Below are positions 50,440-59,067 of a DNA stretch of 64,000 bases, in pieces (positions within the stretch are counted from its first letter, which is position 1; every line of letters starts with the position of its first letter). The notes under the pieces were generated by a model, which worked only from the letters and a program-made list of their open reading frames with translations, searched no databases and was not told the DNA's origin. The position numbers were made by a program, and so were the translations under genes. Source of the DNA: Halorientalis salina (GTDB lineage: Archaea > Halobacteriota > Halobacteria > Halobacteriales > Haloarculaceae); contig NZ_SOSC01000001.1 of assembly GCF_005049285.1 (NCBI RefSeq), positions 1 to 64,000 on the forward strand. Direction: 5' to 3'.

Positions 50440-52071
50440 TTGCTTGTACCCGAGTTTCTCCCGGTAGTACTGCCGGACGCCGATCCCCGAGAGCACCGCC
50501 AGTTTCTCGTAACCGCCCTCGACAGCCAGGTCCTCGGCCTTCGCGAGCAGACGGCGACCGTAGCCGCGGTGTTGATGCTGGTCGGCTTCGCTCTGCTGGC
50601 CAACCCCGACTTGACTCCCGTACACGTGGAGTTCTCGGACGACAGCGGCATCGGCCAGTTCCCGCCGCACCGGGTTGTTCGGGAACCGAAGCCGACAGAA
50701 CCCGATCAGCAGGTCTTTCTCGCGGTCCTCGAAGCTGATGAAGTGCTCGCGGCCGCCGCCGACCTCGTATTTCATCACGTCGAGTTCGACCTCCTCGGGT
50801 TCCTCGTCGTTCATGCCGACCTCGCGACAGCGGATGCAATCGCAGGTCCAGCCGTGTTCCTCCATCCGCTGGCGGGCCAGCTGTCGGAGGTTCGACTTCC
50901 AGACGCCGCCCTCGATGAAGTCCGCCGGGATGTCCCGCTGGACACGCTGGAGTCGCGTGTATTCCGGGATCATCGATTTGATCTCGGCGACCAGTTCGGC
51001 CGCCTGTTCGTTGCCCAGCGGCTCGTAGTCGCCGCGGTGATACATGTCGTACGTCGCGGTCCCCTCGACGATCAGCGTCGGGTAGATCTTGAGGAAGTCC
51101 GGCCGCCAGTCCGAATTCTCGAACAGTCGGCGGAAGTCCTCCAGACACATCTCCTCGCTCATCCCAGGCTGGCCGGGCATCATGTGGAAGCCGACCTTGA
51201 ACCCCGAGTCCCGAAGCCGGCGGTTCGCGTCGAGGGACTCCTGGACGCCGTGGCCTCGGTGCATCTCGCGGTTGATGCGTTCGTAGGTCGTCTGGACGCC
51301 GACCTCGACTTTCGTCCCGCCCAGGTCGAGCATTCGATCGATCTGCTCGGGGTCACACCAGTCGGGCTTGGTCTCGAACGTCGTCGCGATGTTGCGGATC
51401 GAGTTCGTCTCGTTTTCCGCGATGACGTCCTCCAGATAGCGGAACTCGTATTCCTCGGGACTCTCGGCGAAGCTCTCACCCTCGGCGGGTTCGGGTTGGC
51501 TCTCCGGGTCGTAGTCGTTCATCGCCTCGATGGCGCGCTTGACGAACCACTCCTGGTAGTCATGAGAACGGGCGGTCATCGTCCCGCCCATCAGGATGAG
51601 TTCGACCTTGTCGACCGGGTGGCCGATCTCCCGGAGTTGCTCCAGTCGGAGCGTCACCTGTCCGTACGGGTCGTAGTCGTTTTGCTTCCCGCGTGCGGCC
51701 GCGGGTTCGTGACCGGTGTAGCTCTGGGCCGAGGAGAACTCCGAGTCCGGCCCGCCGGGACAGTAGAGACACTTCCCGTGGGGACACCGCTCGGGCGAGG
51801 TCATGATCGCGACCGGCGAGACGCCCGATGCCGTCCGAACGGGTTTGCGCCGGAGGACCTCCTCTAGCTCCTCGCGGCGCTCCAGGGGCGCGAAATCGAG
51901 GAGTTCGGAGTTCTTGGGGACCTTCGGCGCGGAGTACTCCGAACAGACCTCGAGTTTGGCCTTCTCGACGTCGTCGCGTTCGAGGTCGCCGGCCAGGATG
52001 CGGTCGACGAGTTCCTGACAGACCTGCTCGAAGGCCTCCGTCTCGGTCGGGTCGGCTGTCTCTGTACTCAT
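50410..52071 (-). CDS. elp3: Archaeal Elp3: radical SAM / GNAT tRNA uridine-34 modification enzyme
   Basis: The 553-residue protein has a radical SAM domain with the cluster cysteines in RCPHGKCLYCPGGPDSEF. It also has MGGTMTARSHDYQEWFVKRA, QTTYERINREMHRGH, FHMMPGQPGMS and KIYPTLIVEGTATYDMYHRG. A C-terminal GNAT domain follows (HQHRGYGRRLLAKAEDLAVE and KLAVLSGIGVRQYYREKLGY). It starts the carboxymethyl modification of U34 in tRNA. ATG 52071 (MSTETADPTETEAFEQ) is the common haloarchaeal start; ATG 52089 is possible. The 3' end is duplicated downstream. Confidence 0.93.
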   Translation of the reverse strand: MSTETADPTETEAFEQVCQELVDRILAGDLERDDVEKAKLEVCSEYSAPKVPKNSELLDFAPLERREELEEVLRRKPVRTASGVSPVAIMTSPERCPHGKCLYCPGGPDSEFSSAQSYTGHEPAAARGKQNDYDPYGQVTLRLEQLREIGHPVDKVELILMGGTMTARSHDYQEWFVKRAIEAMNDYDPESQPEPAEGESFAESPEEYEFRYLEDVIAENETNSIRNIATTFETKPDWCDPEQIDRMLDLGGTKVEVGVQTTYERINREMHRGHGVQESLDANRRLRDSGFKVGFHMMPGQPGMSEEMCLEDFRRLFENSDWRPDFLKIYPTLIVEGTATYDMYHRGDYEPLGNEQAAELVAEIKSMIPEYTRLQRVQRDIPADFIEGGVWKSNLRQLARQRMEEHGWTCDCIRCREVGMNDEEPEEVELDVMKYEVGGGREHFISFEDREKDLLIGFCRLRFPNNPVRRELADAAVVRELHVYGSQVGVGQQSEADQHQHRGYGRRLLAKAEDLAVEGGYEKLAVLSGIGVRQYYREKLGYKQDGPYVSKRL

Positions 52072-52208
52072 TCGCAGTTGTGTTTCCATCGTCCGTTCGG
52101 CCGAATAAGCGTGTCGTCTCGCTCACCCCGTCGGGGGTCGACGCCGCCGTTTTCGTCCGTACCTATATTTCCCACCAGTCACAAGCACTGTCAGAGAGAG
52201 GCGTGTCT

Positions 52209-52556
52209 ATGCAGGCCATCTGGGACGACGACGGGACGCTTCGGGAATCGTTCAGGTCGGACATGCGCGAACTGGCCGACCGGGCCAGCGGCGACCTCGA
52301 AGGCGACGACGAGTCGACGCTGTTCTGTTCGTTCGAGCCGACCTCGAACCGGTCGTCGATGCGCGTCGGCGTCTACTACGCCAACGGCCGCCAGACCCTC
52401 CGGTTCGACACCATCCGCGAGGAGATCGAACTGGCGATGGTCAATCACTACGAGATCGATCGGGCGAGACTCGTCATCGGCTCGGAGAAGGGCAGCCGAA
52501 CGTTCAGCCTCGACGCCGCAAGCGGCGAGTACTCCGTCTCGAAAGAATCAGTGTAA
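52209..52556 (+). CDS. Conserved hypothetical protein (115 residues)
   Basis: From ATG 52209 the protein starts MQAIWDDDGTLRESFRSDMR and has a predicted alpha/beta fold: TLFCSFEPTSNRSSMRVGVY, TLRFDTIREEIELAMVNHYE and FSLDAASGEYSVSKESV. It is acidic and reads like a real haloarchaeal protein. I do not recognise the family. A TATA-like CTATATTTCC lies about 45 bases upstream. Confidence 0.65.
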   Translation: MQAIWDDDGTLRESFRSDMRELADRASGDLEGDDESTLFCSFEPTSNRSSMRVGVYYANGRQTLRFDTIREEIELAMVNHYEIDRARLVIGSEKGSRTFSLDAASGEYSVSKESV

Positions 52557-52566
52557 GGTCGCCGCC

Positions 52567-54714
52567 TCAGATCTGGGCGACCACGGCTTCGAGGACCGCG
52601 TCCAGCACCGCGTCGCGCTCGCCCGAGAGGAACTCCAGGCACCCGTCGCGTGCGCTTTTTGCTGCCAGTCCCGCGTTGTCGGCCTGTTCCGACGCCCTCT
52701 CGGCGACGGCGCGAACGTCTACGTCGGCGTCGCTCCGGATGTACAGTTCGTCCGACGCGAGGCCGACGACGACGTCCGCGTCGTCGCGGTGGCGGCGGTG
52801 CAGTTCGTCGAGCAGGAGGTTCGTCGGCGGGAACTCGTAGCGGTGTGCGAACGCGTCCGTGTCGAGAACGATCACGTCGACGCCCTCGACCGTCCGGCGT
52901 TCGAGGTTGGCCTCTGCGGTCTCGACCTCCGCGTCGAGTTTCTCCCGGAACTGCTCGCTGACGTGGCCGGCCAGCCCGCGGTCGGCCTCGTTCTCGGGGA
53001 ACAGGAGGTCGGCGATGAGTTCGCGCTTGTCCTCGTAGGACTGGTAGAACGCCTCCAGCGCGATCGCTTCGCGGATCTCACGGACCGAATCGGCGTCGTA
53101 GCCCGCGTCCGCTGCGGCCTCGACGTAGGATTCGGGCGTGTTCTCCCAGAAGCTCACGGCGGGGAGGTGGCCCAGTTCCGCGCGCACGTCCTCGTTGACG
53201 TGGGCCGCGACGGTGGCTGCCAGCGCGCTCGCGGTCGTGCGGTCGCCGTTGCCGGCCAGCGACGGCGACACCGTCGTCGAGACGGCGTCGACGACTTCCT
53301 CGTCTGCCTCCGCCGCGTCGACGACGACGCGGTCGGCCCCGTACACCGAGAGGAGGTCGAACCCGTCCAGGGACTCCCGGGTGGCACCGGCGGCGACGAA
53401 CACGAACAGTGGCAGTTTCTCGTCGTGCCGCTGGCGGTTGTCGAGCATCCCCGTCACGTCGTTCGTCGCGTCTTCCATGTCGTAGACGCCGTCTTCGAGC
53501 GGGCGACGGTCGAAGTAGTGGTACTCGGCGTCGGCGGCACCGTGCTGCTCGCGAATGAGCGGGAGTGCGGCTCGCTCGATGGCGACACCGCCGACGTAGC
53601 CGTCGACGGTGGCGTTGTGTCGGACGACGACCGGGCGGTCTTCGAGGACCGCGCGCCGAACCGTCGTCGCGGCCTCGCGAACGTCGTCGAGGACCGCATC
53701 GACCGCGGGGTCCGCGGCGAGCGGCTCAACGTCCTCGGGGCGGGCGCGCTCGGTCAGCGCGTCGGCCATCCGCTCGGTTACCGTCTCACGCTCGTCGTCT
53801 TCGAGGACGACCAGCGCCTCGGTCTCGACCTGGAGTTCGCCGCGTCGCTCGCGAACCTCGCCGTCGAGTCGGACGATGTCCGCGTCCTCAACCTGGGGGT
53901 AGGCACGGACGCCCGCCTCTTTGAAGGCGGCACAGTCGACCGCACCCGACTCGTCGCGGACCTCGAACACCGTCGGCCCGCTCGTCTGGCGAATGTCCGA
54001 GATTTCGCCCTCGATACGGACGTCCTCGCCGACGCGGTCGTCGAGCGATCCGATGGTGACCAGTTCGAGGTCACCGCTCGCCTTTTCCTCGACGACTGCC
54101 TGGCCGCCGGAACCGCCACTTTCGGCGGTCTGTTCGCTCGTCGCTTCGGTCGTCGCTTCAGTCGTCTCGGCTGGCGTTTGGGTTTCCTCGTCGGATTCGT
54201 CGGCTGCTTCGCCTGACTCCCCGGCCGATCGTCGGTCGTTCGTCTCGCTCGACTCGTCCTCGACCTCGCCCACGTTGGTACGGACCGGACCGTCGTCGTC
54301 ATCGTCGTCCGTGTCCCCGTCGTCAACCTCCGAGGCCAGCAGCGCGTGATCCTCGTCGGGATCGTCGATGAGCGTGCCGCGGAACTCCCGCTCGGACTGT
54401 CGGATCGACCAGCCGAGGTCGATGTTCCCGTTGTCTCTGACGTTCTTTACCTGGACGAACACGTCGTCGCCTGCGTCCCAGTCGAGGCTCTCGAGTCGCT
54501 GGTCGAGTTCGCTCCGGTGGAGCAGACCGGTCACCCGGTCGCCGATGTCGATGAAGACGCCGAACTCGGCGTAGCCGTCGACCGTGCCACGGTAGAACCG
54601 TCCCGGCGTCAACTGGTCTGCACTCGATCCGCGAAACTCGAAGACCGCGTCTTGCTGGTGTGTCTCGCAGATGTGTCCGTCGACAGACGTTCCGCAAATG
54701 ATACAGCTTCCCAT
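52567..54714 (-). CDS. RecJ/Cdc45-like protein with S1 and OB domains, DHH residues lost
   Basis: The 715-residue protein has an N-terminal zinc-binding stretch (CIICGTSVDGHICETH), an S1 domain (about 40-100, GRFYRGTVDGYAEFGVFIDI), an acidic linker, an OB-fold (about 230-310, VTIGSLDDRVGEDVRIEGEI) and a DHH-type domain. Motif I, normally H-x-D-x-D-G, reads RHNATVDGYVGG, and the DHH position reads VVVDAAEADEEV. The C-terminal GGGH-like loop is also lost. The nuclease is thus probably inactive, as in Cdc45-like archaeal RecJ homologues. ATG 54714 starts at the zinc segment. Confidence 0.85.
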   Translation of the reverse strand: MGSCIICGTSVDGHICETHQQDAVFEFRGSSADQLTPGRFYRGTVDGYAEFGVFIDIGDRVTGLLHRSELDQRLESLDWDAGDDVFVQVKNVRDNGNIDLGWSIRQSEREFRGTLIDDPDEDHALLASEVDDGDTDDDDDDGPVRTNVGEVEDESSETNDRRSAGESGEAADESDEETQTPAETTEATTEATSEQTAESGGSGGQAVVEEKASGDLELVTIGSLDDRVGEDVRIEGEISDIRQTSGPTVFEVRDESGAVDCAAFKEAGVRAYPQVEDADIVRLDGEVRERRGELQVETEALVVLEDDERETVTERMADALTERARPEDVEPLAADPAVDAVLDDVREAATTVRRAVLEDRPVVVRHNATVDGYVGGVAIERAALPLIREQHGAADAEYHYFDRRPLEDGVYDMEDATNDVTGMLDNRQRHDEKLPLFVFVAAGATRESLDGFDLLSVYGADRVVVDAAEADEEVVDAVSTTVSPSLAGNGDRTTASALAATVAAHVNEDVRAELGHLPAVSFWENTPESYVEAAADAGYDADSVREIREAIALEAFYQSYEDKRELIADLLFPENEADRGLAGHVSEQFREKLDAEVETAEANLERRTVEGVDVIVLDTDAFAHRYEFPPTNLLLDELHRRHRDDADVVVGLASDELYIRSDADVDVRAVAERASEQADNAGLAAKSARDGCLEFLSGERDAVLDAVLEAVVAQI

Positions 54715-54812
54715 TAGGGTGTGCAAATAGACCCGGCCTAAAACTGTTGTCGAAACACGGCGCATATTGTGACTTCCTGCTGGGGACACGTCCCCCGAGT
54801 CCGAACGCCCCG

Positions 54813-55076
54813 CTACTCGAACACCGTCCCGTCGGCCTGGAGCGCTTCGAGGCCGCTGGCGACCGCCTCGGCCTGTTCGGGGAACAGGGCGATCTCGACT
54901 TCGTTGCCCTGGTCGTCGGCGAAGGCGAGTTTGACACGCTTGTCGCCGAACTCGCGAACGTCGACGGATTCGACGTCGTACAGCTTACTCGTCGCGGACT
55001 TGTTCGCCGGACCGACGTTCTTGATCGAGCCGTCCTTGAGTTCGACCATGAAGTCGTCGAGTTGCAGGCTCAGCAT
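54813..55076 (-). CDS. Conserved hypothetical beta-rich protein (87 residues)
   Basis: From ATG 55076 the product reads MLSLQLDDFMVELKDGSIKN, VGPANKSATSKLYDVESVDV, RVKLAFADDQGNEVEIALFP and ends VFE. It is an acidic single beta domain with one helix. Family not recognised. It lies between the RecJ-like gene and the Yip1-type gene in the same direction; the start is 47 bases after the Yip1 stop. Confidence 0.6.
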   Translation of the reverse strand: MLSLQLDDFMVELKDGSIKNVGPANKSATSKLYDVESVDVREFGDKRVKLAFADDQGNEVEIALFPEQAEAVASGLEALQADGTVFE

Positions 55077-55123
55077 GAGGGTCGCTACGCGGGGCAGGGG
55101 TGAACCGTTTGGGGTCGGTCGCC

Positions 55124-55735
55124 TCACACCGGTACGGAGATCCCGGCCGTCGCCAGGAGGTCACCGACGGCGGCGAAGCCCCGGAACCCGTACCCGAAGA
55201 CGATCGCGGCCGGGACGGCGGCGAGTAGCGCCGCGCGCGCCGTCCCGACACCGTGGACCTCGCTGGTGCCGACGACAAGCAACACCGTCCCGTACAGCGC
55301 ACAGACCGCTCGCAGGGCCGGAATCGGTGGCCCGGCCAGCAGACAGGGCGCGATGGCGTAGGAGAGCACCTGCACCGTCTCGCTGACGCCGGCCCGGTCG
55401 GGCGCACCGGCCATCAGGACCAGCGTCTGGAGCGCGGCAGTCAGATGCAGCGTCGCGGGCATCACGAGCACGACCGCCAGCGCCAACCCGAGCGCCTTCG
55501 AGGCGAGGGGCTGCCCGCCGAACACCGGGTAGGCACCGGTCACGAGCGCCATCCGTGTCGCCTCCTCGACGAAGACGATCGCAGCAGCGAACACCAATCC
55601 CGGGGCCTGATCGCCTGGAGCGACGCCGGTCCGAAAGAAGCGCCGCGGGCGTACCAGCACTTCCAGCCACGCGCGAGCGACGGCAATCGGGCCCCTGTCG
55701 CGACCGCCCGTCGGGTTCTCGACCCACTGTGTCAC
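55124..55735 (-). CDS. Yip1-family membrane protein
   Basis: The 203-residue protein starts at GTG 55735 with TQWVENPTGGRDRGPIAVAR and the Yip1-like amphipathic LVRPRRFFRTGVAPGDQAPG. Five membrane helices follow, for example VFAAAIVFVEEATRMALVTG, LALAVVLVMPATLHLTAALQ, VLSYAIAPCLLAG and LRAVCALYGTVLLVVG. The Tyr-Ala-x-x-P/C turn in helix 3 fits Yip1. Function in archaea unknown. No ATG lies at the right place, so GTG is assumed. Confidence 0.75.
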   Translation of the reverse strand: MTQWVENPTGGRDRGPIAVARAWLEVLVRPRRFFRTGVAPGDQAPGLVFAAAIVFVEEATRMALVTGAYPVFGGQPLASKALGLALAVVLVMPATLHLTAALQTLVLMAGAPDRAGVSETVQVLSYAIAPCLLAGPPIPALRAVCALYGTVLLVVGTSEVHGVGTARAALLAAVPAAIVFGYGFRGFAAVGDLLATAGISVPV

Positions 55736-55799
55736 ACTCGCCAGTAGGGCGGGTCGGGGTTTGACGATTGCGGGTTCCGGTCGGAATCGACCGGTTCGG

Positions 55800-56390
55800 C
55801 TAGTCGTCGGCCCCGACGTTCTCGGTGCTCTCGAAACAGGCCGGCTCGGGTTCGATGTTCGCGTACTGCACGACTCGACGCCCGAGGACCGCGACGCGCT
55901 CGGCCGTCTCCTCGTCGGTCCAGCTCCAGTCCTCGGAATCACCTTCGAAGGCATTCGATGCGCGGGGGATCGCGGCCTGATGGGGAAGGACCCAGGCGTC
56001 GAGCGCACGGCAGACTGACCGGAGATGATCCAGCGCCGTAATGGGAAAACTCCCGCCCGCGACGGCGAGCAGGCCGACGGTCTCGTTCTCGAACTCGTCG
56101 AACCCGCAGTAGTCCAGCGCGTTTTTCAGCGGTGCCGAGTACGAGCCGTGATACACCGGCGTCCCGAGCAGAATGGCGTCGGCCTCGCGGACCAGTCGCG
56201 TGAACTCGGCCGCATCGCCGGCCTCGCCGCGGTCGGCGTCGTACACCGGGAGGTCCCACTCCCTGAGGTCGAGTAGTTCAGTGCTCGCGCCGATCCCTTT
56301 CGCTGCATCGAGTGCGTGCGTGAGTGCTTTCCGAGTGTGGCTCTCATCCCGCAGACTGCCGGTGATCGCGACGACGTGTGGCTCCGTCAT
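55800..56390 (-). CDS. NAD(P)H-dependent FMN reductase, flavodoxin fold
   Basis: The 196-residue protein begins MTEPHVVAITGSLRDESHTR, the FMN phosphate loop G-S-L-R. It continues LDLREWDLPVYD, GTPVYHGSYSAPLKNALDYC and LLAVAGGSFPITALDHLRSV. It belongs to the NADPH-dependent FMN reductase family (COG0431). It would reduce FMN or quinones; the target is unknown. Start ATG 56390. Confidence 0.9.
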   Translation of the reverse strand: MTEPHVVAITGSLRDESHTRKALTHALDAAKGIGASTELLDLREWDLPVYDADRGEAGDAAEFTRLVREADAILLGTPVYHGSYSAPLKNALDYCGFDEFENETVGLLAVAGGSFPITALDHLRSVCRALDAWVLPHQAAIPRASNAFEGDSEDWSWTDEETAERVAVLGRRVVQYANIEPEPACFESTENVGADD

Positions 56391-56433
56391 GGTCTCGGTG
56401 TGTGCGAGCAGCCCCTTAGGTTCGGGCGGTGCC

Positions 56434-58968
56434 TCACTCGGGTCCCGGCGTTGCGGACGGCGTAGCCTGGTCGGTCACTGCGGGGACCGACAAAGTGATG
56501 GTGGTCCCGGAGTCGTCGGCGTCGATGTCGAGTGTGCCGCCACACTGCACGACCAGCCAGTTGACGAGCCAGAGTCCCAGCCCGCTTCCGTGTTTGAGCG
56601 CGGATTCGTCGCCGGACTGCAGGACCCGGAGTTCGTGGTCCGGGAGCCCCGGGCCGTCGTCGGCGACGGTCACTGTCACCGCCGTGCCCGCGTCGTCGAC
56701 GCGGCCCTCGAGCCTGAGGTTTGGGTCACCCTCGTTGTGTTCCAGTGCGTTGTGTGCCAGTTCCGCGAGCGCCGGCCTGAGTGCCGCGTCGACGCTCACT
56801 GCCCGGTCCGGCGACGAGGTGTCGACGGTCGCGTCGGGGAACTCCTCGGTGACCTCCAAGCGCACCGCGTCGAGTGTCGACCCGAGTGTGATCGTCTCCC
56901 CGTCGTGTTCGTCCGCGTCGATGAGCCGTTCGATCCGATGGGCTTTCTCCGAGAGCTGTATCAGGTCGTCCGCGGCGTCCCGTATCCGCTGGACCGGTTC
57001 GCGTACCGCGCCCCCGTCGTCGTCGTGTAACACCAGGTCCGCGTTTCCGGTGATGACGCTCATCTCGTTGCGGAGGTTGTGACGGAGGACCCTGTTGAGG
57101 ACGGTCAGACGCTGCTGTCTGACCCGCTTGTCGGTGATGTCGACTTCGATAGCCACGACCGCCATCAGCTCGCTGTCCATGTCGGTAACCGGGGCGATGG
57201 TCCGGCGTGCCCAGTATCGCTCACCGTTCTTACGCTTGTTGGACACTTCGCCCTCCCAGACCGACCCGGACTCGACGGTGTCCCACACGTCGTCGCTACT
57301 GGTTTCGTCCCCGCCAGTCAGGAACGTCAGCGGCCGCCCGACCGTCTCGGATGGCGTGTGGCCCGTGATCTCCTCGACAGCGGGGTTCACGTACTGAATC
57401 GTCCCCTCCGCATCCAGGATGTATAGCCCGTAGCCGGCCTGGTTCACTGCTTTCTGATAGCGCTGGGCTTCCTCCCGGGTCCGGATGGCAGAAATCGCGT
57501 GCTGGAGCGTCTCGCGGATCTCCACGAACATCGCCCGCTCGGATTCGGAGAACCCGTCGGCGTCGGTGGTGTAAACCCCGAGCACGTCGTCGCCCTCTCC
57601 GTCCGGGTCCAGCGACATCCTCGCACAGGCCGAGATATCCAGCTCTCGTGCCCGGCGCTTCCAGGCCGTCTCCCCGTCGGTCGACTGGACCTCGACGCTG
57701 TTGGAACTGCCGTCCGTTTCGACTACTGCGTCGACCACCGGGTCCGTCCCGTCGTCACCCTGTGGTCCCAGCGCGATACTGTCGAGGTAGTCGTCCACGT
57801 CGCCGGCGACGTGTTTGGAGTGGGCCGTGTCGCCGTCGCCACTGGCTACCCAGACGAACCGATAGGCCGGAACCGTCGCCAGTTCTTCGACGACGCGCTC
57901 TTTGACCGCCCGGTGGGTTCGGGCTTCGACGATGGCCTTCGAAACCGCCGAGTGAGCGCTCGTGACGTGTTCGAGGTGGACCAGCCGCGTGACGTCCGAC
58001 AGCGTGATGGCAGACGCGATGAACTGCGGCCCGGCATCGATCGCACTTCTCGTCGCCTGGACGTGTCGCGTCGTCCCATCGACGGTTCGGGTCACGACGC
58101 GTTTCTCGCCGATCGACAGCGTCGAAAGCGACGTATCCAGCGCTGCAAGCGACTCCGTTCCTTCGCGGAGGCCTGGGTACATCTCCGTCGCCTGGTCGTT
58201 GTGGCTAACGACGTGTCCGTTTTCGTCGAGCAGCAAGACCCCCTCCGAGAGGATGTCGACGAGTTGTGAGTGGCCGGGCGTGCTCAACTCCATGAACGTG
58301 TCCTCGGCGAACACGAGTACCCCCACGGCGAAGACGGCGACACCGAGTGGCTCGTAGTTGACCTGCAACAGGAGTTCCGGGAACAGGGACGCGAGCAGAT
58401 ACGGGAGCGCGGGTAGTGCCGTCATCCCGACCAGGACGTACAGGGTCAACGGCGTGTCCCGTTCCCGGAACGCGTCGTACAGGACCCACAGCCCGACCGC
58501 GGAGAGCGCGTAGGCCACGCCCATCGTCAGCCAGTGGATACTGCTGTGACTGACTGCCATGTGTGGGAACGGTACTGGATTCATCGCTGGCGTGAAATAC
58601 TGCCCGTGTATCGGGTTCGTCACCTTCACGACCGTCGCCAGTCCGTACACCGCCGCGCCGGCGGCGACGAGCCTGCGGTCGCGGTGGTACTGCCGACCCG
58701 TATACGCCGACACGAAGTACAGCCACGCGAAGACCGTCCCGAACCCGACGACCAGTCCCGCCGTGTAGGCGACCTCCTTCAGCCAGAGTGTCGGGACCAG
58801 AAACTGCACCACGACTGCCAGCGCCCACAGCCCGGAGAGTAGCAGTAATCCGGCCAGACCGCGCCGCATATCGCGCGATGGAAGCCGGCGCGTCTGCACG
58901 ACGCTCCCCAGACAGGCCAGTGCCGCGCCCCCGAACAGGACGAGGTATGTCGCCTGCAGTACGTCCAT
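56434..58968 (-). CDS. 7TM histidine kinase with PAS, GAF and PAS domains
   Basis: The 844-residue protein has seven N-terminal membrane helices (about 5-225, histidine kinase 7TM type) and a PAS domain (about 235-335, VDILSEGVLLLDENGHVVSH). A GAF domain (about 350-495) and a second PAS (about 505-620, GYGLYILDAEGTIQYVNPAV) follow. The phospho-acceptor box is LRHNLRNEMSVI, and the ATPase has ELAHNALEHNEG, VADDGPGLP and GSGLGLWLV. It senses a signal via membrane or PAS/GAF domains. No response regulator is adjacent. Confidence 0.92.
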   Translation of the reverse strand: MDVLQATYLVLFGGAALACLGSVVQTRRLPSRDMRRGLAGLLLLSGLWALAVVVQFLVPTLWLKEVAYTAGLVVGFGTVFAWLYFVSAYTGRQYHRDRRLVAAGAAVYGLATVVKVTNPIHGQYFTPAMNPVPFPHMAVSHSSIHWLTMGVAYALSAVGLWVLYDAFRERDTPLTLYVLVGMTALPALPYLLASLFPELLLQVNYEPLGVAVFAVGVLVFAEDTFMELSTPGHSQLVDILSEGVLLLDENGHVVSHNDQATEMYPGLREGTESLAALDTSLSTLSIGEKRVVTRTVDGTTRHVQATRSAIDAGPQFIASAITLSDVTRLVHLEHVTSAHSAVSKAIVEARTHRAVKERVVEELATVPAYRFVWVASGDGDTAHSKHVAGDVDDYLDSIALGPQGDDGTDPVVDAVVETDGSSNSVEVQSTDGETAWKRRARELDISACARMSLDPDGEGDDVLGVYTTDADGFSESERAMFVEIRETLQHAISAIRTREEAQRYQKAVNQAGYGLYILDAEGTIQYVNPAVEEITGHTPSETVGRPLTFLTGGDETSSDDVWDTVESGSVWEGEVSNKRKNGERYWARRTIAPVTDMDSELMAVVAIEVDITDKRVRQQRLTVLNRVLRHNLRNEMSVITGNADLVLHDDDGGAVREPVQRIRDAADDLIQLSEKAHRIERLIDADEHDGETITLGSTLDAVRLEVTEEFPDATVDTSSPDRAVSVDAALRPALAELAHNALEHNEGDPNLRLEGRVDDAGTAVTVTVADDGPGLPDHELRVLQSGDESALKHGSGLGLWLVNWLVVQCGGTLDIDADDSGTTITLSVPAVTDQATPSATPGPE

Positions 58969-59067
58969 GTCCTACGAGCAACTATCCGGGTCGAAAGAAT
59001 AAACAACAGTCCGAGTTCCCAGTTGTTGAGAGAACGTTTCGCTTTCGGACGCGAGCGTGTTCCGCGT

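Noticed and set aside
52078-54216. 712-codon open frame antisense to the RecJ-like gene
   Set aside because: No recognisable motif; the sense strand encodes S1, OB and DHH-type domains over the same bases.
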